Source: Rhodoferax sp. UBA4409
Lineage (GTDB): Bacteria > Pseudomonadota > Gammaproteobacteria > Burkholderiales > Burkholderiaceae_C
Reading direction: 5' to 3'
NCBI GenBank assembly: GCA_002390825.1
Contig: DGQR01000024.1
Span: 1 to 18,584, forward strand
DNA: 18,584 nucleotides
The notes beneath the pieces were generated by a model. It did no database searches, had not been told where the DNA came from, and was given only the letters and a program-made list of their open reading frames with translations. A program made the position numbers and the translations under genes. Below, piece after piece: positions 14,013 through 18,584 of the stretch (positions are counted from its first letter, which is position 1; the number at the start of each line of letters is the position of its first letter).

Positions 14013-14960
14013 ATGCTTGATATTCTGGCTATCACCGGCCCCATTTACTTGTGCATTGCCATGGGTTACCTCTGTACCCGCATGGGGGTGTTCAGCAAAC
14101 CTGACTTGCGTGTGCTGGGCAAGTTTGTGCTCAACCTGGCCTTGCCTGCGCTCTTGTTCAATGCCATTGCCCAGCGCCCGCTGGCCGACGTGATGCACAT
14201 GGACTACCTGCTCGCCTATGGCCTCGGCTCTGCGGTCATGATGCTGGCGGGCTACCTCTGGGCCCGTTATGTGAACCACAGCACCGGCAGCTACCGCGCC
14301 TTTTTCGCCATGGGCACCTCATGCTCCAACAGTGGCTATATGGGTTATCCGGTGGCGCAGCTGGTGTTGGGCAGCATTGCTCCGGTGGCGCTGGCGCTCA
14401 ATATGGTGTTTGAAAACCTCATCAAGCTGCCTATGCTGCTCACGCTGGCCGACAACGCCGATGCCGGCGGCCACCGCCGCTGGCGCACCGTGTTGCTGGA
14501 TATTGCGCGGGGCTGGGTGCGCACACCCATGCTGGTGGTGATTCCGCTGGCACTGCTGGTGTCGGTGATGGGCTGGGTGCTGCCCGGCCCGGTGGCACGC
14601 ACCATTACCTTGTTCTCGCAAGTGACTACCGGCCTTGCGCTGTTCATCATCGGCGGAGCCCTGGTGGGATTGCAGCTCAAGGGCAAGCGCCGGCTGGTGG
14701 GTCAGATCACCATCGGCAAGCTGGTATTGCACCCGCTGTGTGTGTTTCTGGCGTTCACCTTCGTGGTGCCGATTGCCGATCCGCAATTGCGCACCGCAGC
14801 CTTGCTCTACGCCGCGATGCCCATGCTGGGCATTTATCCCATCCTCGCGCTGAAGTATGGTCATGAAGAGGTGAGCGCCGCCACCTTGCTAGCTGCCACC
14901 GTGGGCTCGTTTTTCACATTGAATGTGCTGTTGTGGGTGTTGAAGCACTACCCGCTTTAG
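14013..14960 (+). CDS. AEC-family (auxin efflux carrier-like) permease
   Basis: This 315-aa protein has about ten hydrophobic segments in two halves. It starts LDILAITGPIYLCIAMGYLCTRMGVFSKPDL and continues FVLNLALPALLFNAIAQRPL (about 39-58). The AMGTSCSNSGYMGYPVAQLVLG block (about 100-121) has the small polar residues typical of AEC crossover helices, and the late part includes LYAAMPMLGIYPILALKYG. Bacterial AEC members such as MdcF and MleP move malonate, malate or related acids. This supports a carboxylate substrate shared with the Bug receptor and DUF1932 enzyme upstream. The start ATG is 9 bp after the oxidoreductase stop. Confidence 0.9.
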   Translation: MLDILAITGPIYLCIAMGYLCTRMGVFSKPDLRVLGKFVLNLALPALLFNAIAQRPLADVMHMDYLLAYGLGSAVMMLAGYLWARYVNHSTGSYRAFFAMGTSCSNSGYMGYPVAQLVLGSIAPVALALNMVFENLIKLPMLLTLADNADAGGHRRWRTVLLDIARGWVRTPMLVVIPLALLVSVMGWVLPGPVARTITLFSQVTTGLALFIIGGALVGLQLKGKRRLVGQITIGKLVLHPLCVFLAFTFVVPIADPQLRTAALLYAAMPMLGIYPILALKYGHEEVSAATLLAATVGSFFTLNVLLWVLKHYPL

Positions 14961-15121
14961 CCGTGATGCCAGTGTGACGAAAGGCAGGTAACCGACCACC
15001 ATCGCAGTGGTCCCGGTTACAGCCTTGCTGCGATACCGTCTGGCGCTTCTGCTCGATGGATCTGCAGATGTGCAGCGTGTCGACATGACGCTGCTTCGCG
15101 ATCCATAGCGAGCCTGCTTCA
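14961..15121. other. Structured convergent gap with nested inverted repeats
   Basis: No convincing gene is seen between these convergent genes. GTAACCG-ACCAC (14988-14999) pairs with GTGGT-CC-CGGTTAC (15007-15020), with two bulged C. Farther right, GCTCGATGGATC (15051-15062) pairs with GATCCAT-AG-CGAGC (15100-15113), and inside it GCAGCGT (15072-15078) pairs with ACGCTGC (15088-15094). No long T tract follows either stem. The region may be a bidirectional terminator or a dispersed structured element. Confidence 0.5.
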
Positions 15122-16120
15122 TCAGTCCGCCTTGACCCGCCCGCCGCTGATCACGGGTTTCCAGCGGGCGATCTCTGCGGCAATCAATTTGCCGAAATTG
15201 GCCGGTGTATCCGGCGTGGCGATGGCGCCTTCTGCGTTCAGCCGGCTTTTGAGTTCGGGCGAGTTCAGCGCTTGGTTGACCTGCGCGTTGAGCTTGGCCA
15301 CCACATCGGCCGGAGTACCGGCGGGTGCCACTACGCCGTACCACTGGTCGGCCTCAAAGCCGGGGTAGCCGCTTTCTGCCACGGTGGGCAGGTTCGGCAG
15401 CACGTCCATGCGCTTGGGGCTGGAGACGGCGAGCGCACGCAATTGCCCGTTTTTGATCTGGTTGATCATGGCCGGTGCGCCAGTAAACAGCACCTGAATC
15501 TGGCCGCCCACCAGGTCGGTCACAGCGGGCGCGGTGCCGCGGTAGGGGATGTGCAGCAGCGAGCTGCCGGTTTGCAGCTTGAAGTACTCGCTGGCGAGGT
15601 TGGCAGCGCTGCCGTTGCCACCGGAGCCGTAGTTCAGCTGGCCGGGTTTGGCTTTGGCCAGTGCCACCAGTTCTTTCACATTCTTGGCCGGCACGCTGGG
15701 GTGCACCACCAAGACGTTGGGCACGCGCGCCACCCAGGCTACCGGCGCGAAGCTCTTGATGGGGTCGTAGGGCAGGTTGGGGTAGAGCGAAGGGTTGACC
15801 GCCAGCGTGCCGATGTGGCCCATGAGCAGGGTGTAGCCGTCGGCCGGGGCTTTGGCCACTTTGTCAGCGCCGATCGACCCGCCTGCACCGGGCACGTTCT
15901 CGATGACCACCGGTTGGCCCCAGGCTTCGTTGAGCTTCTGGCCGATGGCACGGGCCAGGATGTCGGTAGAGCCGCCGGGGGTGAAGGGCACCACCAGTCG
16001 GATGGGCTTGGCGGGGTAGGTCGTGGCCGTCTGTGCCACCGCAGCTTGTGAAAGAAAAAAGCCGCTAGCGCCCGTTAATACTGCGCAAGCAGCTATGAAT
16101 TTGGTAGTGGCTTGGGTCAT
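15122..16120 (-). CDS. Bug/TTT-family periplasmic substrate receptor (second copy)
   Basis: This 332-aa Bug receptor has an export signal TTKFIAACAVLTGASGFFLS likely cut near VAQ-TA (about residues 30-31). Then come YPAKPIRLVVPFTPGGSTDILARAIG, GQPVVIENVPGAGGSIGADKVAKAPADG, HIPYRGTAPAVTDLVGGQIQVLF and LPTVAESGYPGFEADQWYG, all standard for the family. The ATG at 16120 has a strong GAGGAGACAAAA; in-frame ATGs farther upstream add a Cys-rich leader and were rejected. The codons for residues about 6-22 coincide with palindromic repeat copy C. It is transcribed with, or just downstream of, the LysR gene at 16223-17137. The ligand is unknown; the context suggests an aromatic acid of the protocatechuate route. 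Confidence 0.94.
   Translation of the reverse strand: MTQATTKFIAACAVLTGASGFFLSQAAVAQTATTYPAKPIRLVVPFTPGGSTDILARAIGQKLNEAWGQPVVIENVPGAGGSIGADKVAKAPADGYTLLMGHIGTLAVNPSLYPNLPYDPIKSFAPVAWVARVPNVLVVHPSVPAKNVKELVALAKAKPGQLNYGSGGNGSAANLASEYFKLQTGSSLLHIPYRGTAPAVTDLVGGQIQVLFTGAPAMINQIKNGQLRALAVSSPKRMDVLPNLPTVAESGYPGFEADQWYGVVAPAGTPADVVAKLNAQVNQALNSPELKSRLNAEGAIATPDTPANFGKLIAAEIARWKPVISGGRVKAD
16055..16107 (-). repeat. Palindromic repeat copy C, inside the Bug signal peptide
   Basis: On the minus strand GCTGCTTGCGC (16093-16083) pairs with GCGCTAGCGGC (16071-16061), with one mismatch and one G-U, around an 11-nt loop, followed by TTTTTTC. The lead-in CTACCAAATTC-ATAGCTGCT corresponds to the lead-ins of copies A and B. 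The element lies fully inside the coding region of the second Bug receptor and is read in frame as residues about 5-22 of its signal peptide. Confidence 0.65.
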
Positions 16121-16190
16121 TTTTGTCTCCTCGTGAATAGTTGTGGAGACAGTGTGCAGGCAGCATCGGGCGCAAAGCAAGCTGCACATG

Positions 16191-16205
16191 GCATAGCAGC
16201 TATGC
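16191..16205. promoter_or_regulatory. 15-bp palindrome upstream of the second Bug gene
   Basis: GCATAG-CAG-CTATGC is a perfect dyad about 70 bp upstream of the Bug start and 18 bp after the LysR stop. Size and placement suit a LysR operator. It also contains the 9-mer AGCAGCTAT, the reverse complement of the core of the palindromic repeat, so it could instead be a decayed repeat copy. Confidence 0.45.
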
Positions 16206-16222
16206 AAAAAGCGGTGCTGCGG

Positions 16223-17137
16223 TTAACGGTGAATCGCTTCCAGCACCACTTTGCTGACCACGTCCATCGCCTTGCGCTGAGTCTGGGTCGTCGGGCGGCG
16301 GGCGGACCACACCAGCATCAGCTGGCTCATGATGCGCGGGCTGTGGATGGACTGCACCGTAAACGTCTCAGGGTTGTCGAAGTTGCTCAGGGTGTAGCTG
16401 GGCAGCACAGCGTGGCCCATGCCTTCTTTCACCAGGTTCAGGATGGCGTTGAGCCCGTCCACCTCTAGCAGCACTTCAGGCCGGCGGCCCAGGGCCATCA
16501 TTTCGCCTTCGAGCAGGATGCGAAATGCATTGGGCCGGCTGGGCAGGATCAGCGGTAGCGCTGCTACTTCTTTGAGGCTGATGGCGGGCGCCGTTTTGCT
16601 TTTGCCTTTTTTACCGCCGTCGGGGTTGTGCGAGATGAGCGAGAGCTCGTCTTCATCCAGCGTGCTCATCTCCAAGTCGCTGCTCTGGCCCGGGTTGTAG
16701 AGTACCGCCATGTCGAGGTTGCCCAAGCGCAGGCCTTCGTGCATTTGCACCGAAAAGCCCTCGGTCAGCGTCAGGTGGGCGTGGGGCAGGGCCTCGCGAA
16801 AGGCCTTCACCAGCGGCACGGTGATCAGCTTGGAGAGGCTGGGCGGCAAGCCGATGGACACCCTTCCGGCCAGTGCGCCGCGCGCGGCGCCCATCTCTTC
16901 GCGGGTGAGTTGCACCTGGTGCAGGATGCCGCGGCCGTGCTCCAGCAGCAGCTTGCCGGCTTCGGTGGGTACGGCGCCACGGCCGTTGCGGGTGAGCAGG
17001 TTCTGGCGCAGCTCCACTTCCAGCAGGCGGATCTGGCGGCTCAGCGCAGGCTGGGCCACGTCTAGCGAGATGGAGGCGCGGGTAAAACTGCCCATTTCGG
17101 CCACGCGCACAAAGTATTCCAACTGTTTCAAGTCCAT
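16223..17137 (-). CDS. LysR-family transcriptional regulator
   Basis: This 304-aa protein has an N-terminal winged helix-turn-helix (about 1-60: MDLKQLEYFVRVAEMGSFTRASISLDVAQPALSRQIRLLE). The effector domain follows from about 92 (GRVSIGLPPSLSKLITVPLVKAF), with LDMAVLYNPGQSSDLEMSTLDED and a Gly/Lys-rich insertion GGKKGKSK near 173-180. It resembles regulators of aromatic-acid clusters such as PmdR/LigR-type proteins, but that is judged by position as much as by sequence. It is divergent from the ModA-like/ligJ genes and precedes the Bug gene on its own strand, so it may control both. The ATG at 17137 begins the standard MDLKQLEYF; no strong ribosome-binding site is seen. Confidence 0.93.
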   Translation of the reverse strand: MDLKQLEYFVRVAEMGSFTRASISLDVAQPALSRQIRLLEVELRQNLLTRNGRGAVPTEAGKLLLEHGRGILHQVQLTREEMGAARGALAGRVSIGLPPSLSKLITVPLVKAFREALPHAHLTLTEGFSVQMHEGLRLGNLDMAVLYNPGQSSDLEMSTLDEDELSLISHNPDGGKKGKSKTAPAISLKEVAALPLILPSRPNAFRILLEGEMMALGRRPEVLLEVDGLNAILNLVKEGMGHAVLPSYTLSNFDNPETFTVQSIHSPRIMSQLMLVWSARRPTTQTQRKAMDVVSKVVLEAIHR

Positions 17138-17186
17138 AGCAACAAATCCATAGCGGCTTTCGGGAGTGGGGGAGTTTCTTCTGAGA

Positions 17187-17225
17187 ATAGCTGCGCGTCA
17201 ATTATGCCGATATGTGATAGCTGCT
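17187..17225 (+). promoter_or_regulatory. Direct repeat ATAGCTGC in the divergent LysR control region
   Basis: ATAGCTGC occurs at 17187-17194 and again at 17217-17224, where the next base extends it to ATAGCTGCT. Starts are 30 bp apart, about three DNA turns, within the 139-bp gap between the LysR gene and the ModA-like gene. They may be regulator half-sites, or fragments of the palindromic repeat whose core has the same letters. The rest of the gap (17138-17276) shows no clear promoter pair. Confidence 0.4.
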
Positions 17226-17276
17226 AGTCGCCCCCTCGGCTTATCAAAGCCGGCGTGCCCGACCAGAATACCCAGC

Positions 17277-17999
17277 ATGCAAATCCCTGTCTCGCCCTCC
17301 CACGCCCCTGCGGGATCGACCTTGAAAGCCATCTCTTCCATGGCGACGCGCCAGGTGTTGACCGAGCTGGCCGAGGCCTATGAATCCGCTACCGGCGTAC
17401 ATCTGGCATTGGAGTCCGTCGGTGGAGTCGATGCAGCCAAACGTGTCCAAGCGGGCGAGGTGTTTGACATCGTGTTTCTGGCGTCGGACGCCATCGATAA
17501 GCTATTGGCGGCAGGCCAGCTGGCGGCCGGTAGCCGCGTTGACCTGGTGCATTCCGGGGTGGCCGTAGCCGTGAAGGAAGGCGCTGCGGCGCCCGACATC
17601 AGCTCCGAGGCTGCTGTGCGCGCAGCCGTGTTGGCCGCATCCACCATGAGCTATTCCACCGGCCCGAGTGGCGTGGCGCTAGCCAAGTTGTTTGAGCGCT
17701 GGGGCATTGCCGACGAGATTCAGAGCCGTATCGTGCAAGCGCCCCCCGGCGTGCCGGTGGGCGCGCTGGTAGCGCGGGGCGAGGTGGCGCTGGGCTTTCA
17801 GCAGCTCAGCGAGTTGATCCACGTGCAAGGCATCCGCATCGTCGGGCCCTTGCCCGCTGACATCCAAATCACCACCACCTTTTCTGCGGGCCTCGGCGCC
17901 CATAGCAGCCAAGCCGCCGCCGTGCGCGGGTTGCTGGACTACATGGCATCGCCCCAGGCCCACGCAGCCAAGCTGCGCCAGGGCATGGAGCCCGCATAA
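17277..17999 (+). CDS. ModA-like substrate-binding protein without signal peptide
   Basis: This 240-aa protein has a type 2 periplasmic-binding fold of the molybdate-binding (ModA/extracellular solute-binding 11) kind. It has LKAISSMATRQVLTELAEAYESATG, SVGGVDAAKRVQAGEVFDIVFLASDAIDKLLAAGQL, MSYSTGPSGVALAKLFERWG, and EVALGFQQLSELIHVQGIRIVGPLP. Unlike ModA, it has no hydrophobic export signal (MQIPVSPSHAPAGS), so it is predicted to stay in the cytoplasm unless the start is wrong; the upstream frame to 17166 does not add a good signal either. It lies 33 bp before ligJ, so a role in protocatechuate metabolism, or as an effector-binding protein, is more likely than molybdate uptake. The ribosome-binding site is weak. 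Confidence 0.82.
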   Translation: MQIPVSPSHAPAGSTLKAISSMATRQVLTELAEAYESATGVHLALESVGGVDAAKRVQAGEVFDIVFLASDAIDKLLAAGQLAAGSRVDLVHSGVAVAVKEGAAAPDISSEAAVRAAVLAASTMSYSTGPSGVALAKLFERWGIADEIQSRIVQAPPGVPVGALVARGEVALGFQQLSELIHVQGIRIVGPLPADIQITTTFSAGLGAHSSQAAAVRGLLDYMASPQAHAAKLRQGMEPA

Positions 18000-18032
18000 G
18001 CACACACACTGACAACATCCACGGAGACTTCC

Positions 18033-18584
18033 ATGATCATTGACTGCCACGGCCACTACACCACCGCCCCCAAGGCGCTGGAAAACTGGCGCAACGCCCA
18101 GATCGCCAACCTGTCCACGCCCGAACTGGGCCCCAAAGTGGCTGACCTGAAGATCAGCGATGACGAGCTGATCGAAACGATCGAAACCAACCAGCTGCGC
18201 CTGATGAAAGAGCGGGGCTCAGACCTCACCATCTTCAGCCCGCGCGCCAGCTTCATGGCCCACCATATCGGCGACTTCAACACCAGCGCCACGTGGGCCG
18301 CCATCTGCAACGAGCTGTGCTTCCGCGTGGCTCAACTCTTCCCCGACAACTTCATCCCCGCCGCCATGCTGCCGCAAAGCCCCGGTGTGGACCCCGCAAC
18401 CTGCATCCCTGAGTTGGTGAAGTGCATGGAGCAGTACGGCAACGTGGGCATCAACCTGAACCCCGACCCCAGCGGCGGCCACTGGACATCGCCCCCCTTG
18501 AGCGACAAGCACTGGTTCCCCATCTACGAAAAGATGGTGGAGTACGACATCCCCGCGATGATTCACGTCTCTACCAGCTGCAAC
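18033..18584 (+). CDS. ligJ: 4-oxalomesaconate hydratase (partial at window end)
   Basis: The first 184 residues of an amidohydrolase-superfamily protein closely resemble LigJ/PmdE, which hydrates 4-oxalomesaconate to 4-carboxy-4-hydroxy-2-oxoadipate in the protocatechuate 4,5-cleavage pathway. Visible marks are IIDCHGHYTTAPKAL with the HxH metal pair at residues 6 and 8, LTIFSPRASFMAHHIGDFN, AAMLPQSPGVDP, INLNPDPSGGHW and IHVSTSCN, where His178 is a further likely metal ligand. The family is about 340 residues, so roughly half is missing. The ATG follows CGGAGACTTCC. The name pmdE is used for this gene in Comamonas. The ModA-like gene directly upstream is likely in the same operon. Confidence 0.93.
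   Translation, partial: MIIDCHGHYTTAPKALENWRNAQIANLSTPELGPKVADLKISDDELIETIETNQLRLMKERGSDLTIFSPRASFMAHHIGDFNTSATWAAICNELCFRVAQLFPDNFIPAAMLPQSPGVDPATCIPELVKCMEQYGNVGINLNPDPSGGHWTSPPLSDKHWFPIYEKMVEYDIPAMIHVSTSCN

Noticed and set aside
14889..15344. 151-aa minus-strand frame across the convergent gap
   Set aside because: It overlaps the ends of both the AEC and Bug genes in the wrong frame, and its composition (Arg/Ser-rich) is that of a shadow frame. The gap is better explained by inverted repeats.
16121..16207. Upstream in-frame start for the second Bug gene (ATG at 16207)
   Set aside because: It adds 29 residues rich in Cys and lacking signal features, whereas ATG 16120 has a strong GAGGAGA ribosome-binding site.
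17166..17276. Longer start for the ModA-like gene that might add an export signal
   Set aside because: The added residues run through the divergent control region and show no hydrophobic core with a cleavage site.

Overview
The window looks like a betaproteobacterial chromosome, most likely Comamonadaceae and Rhodoferax-like. Three things point there: the alpha ribosomal operon order rpsM-rpsK-rpsD-rpoA-rplQ, the abundance of Bug/TTT-type periplasmic receptors, and an intergenic palindromic repeat whose core (ATAGCTGCT...GCGC, 11-nt loop, GCGCTAG...) I associate with that family from memory, without a search. No insertion sequence, phage integrase or CRISPR array is visible.

Region 1 (1-3060): the 3' end of the alpha operon (S13 partial, S11, S4, RNA polymerase alpha, L17), with a stable hairpin in each of three intergenic gaps. 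An initiator tRNA-fMet and a strong intrinsic terminator follow. Region 2 (3061-4260): a small Cys-rich protein and a 266-aa uncharacterised protein that I argue is a catalytically degenerate archaeo-eukaryotic primase (AEP) fold. Region 3 (4257-7122): an SbtA-type bicarbonate transporter divergent from a CmpR/CbbR-like LysR regulator, then an orphan ParB-like protein.

Region 4 (7277-11976): a complete branched-chain-amino-acid-type ABC importer (receptor, two permeases, two ATPases). A terminator-like hairpin separates the receptor from the permeases, and the four downstream genes overlap by 4 bp each. Region 5 (12060-14960): a Bug receptor, a DUF1932 6-phosphogluconate-dehydrogenase-like oxidoreductase and an AEC-family permease. 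Copies of the palindromic repeat flank the Bug gene. Region 6 (15122-17137, minus strand): a LysR regulator followed by a second Bug receptor. Region 7 (17277-18584): a signal-less ModA-like binding protein followed by the start of ligJ/pmdE (4-oxalomesaconate hydratase), a step of the protocatechuate 4,5-cleavage pathway.

Regions 4-7 together suggest uptake and catabolism of aromatic or carboxylic acids: an ABC importer, two Bug receptors, an AEC permease, a LysR switch and ligJ. The most striking observation is that the third copy of the palindromic repeat lies inside the coding sequence of the second Bug receptor and supplies most of its signal peptide. Other points of interest are the degenerate primase-like protein, the structured convergent gap at 14961-15121, and the mutually exclusive hairpins inside the liv operon.
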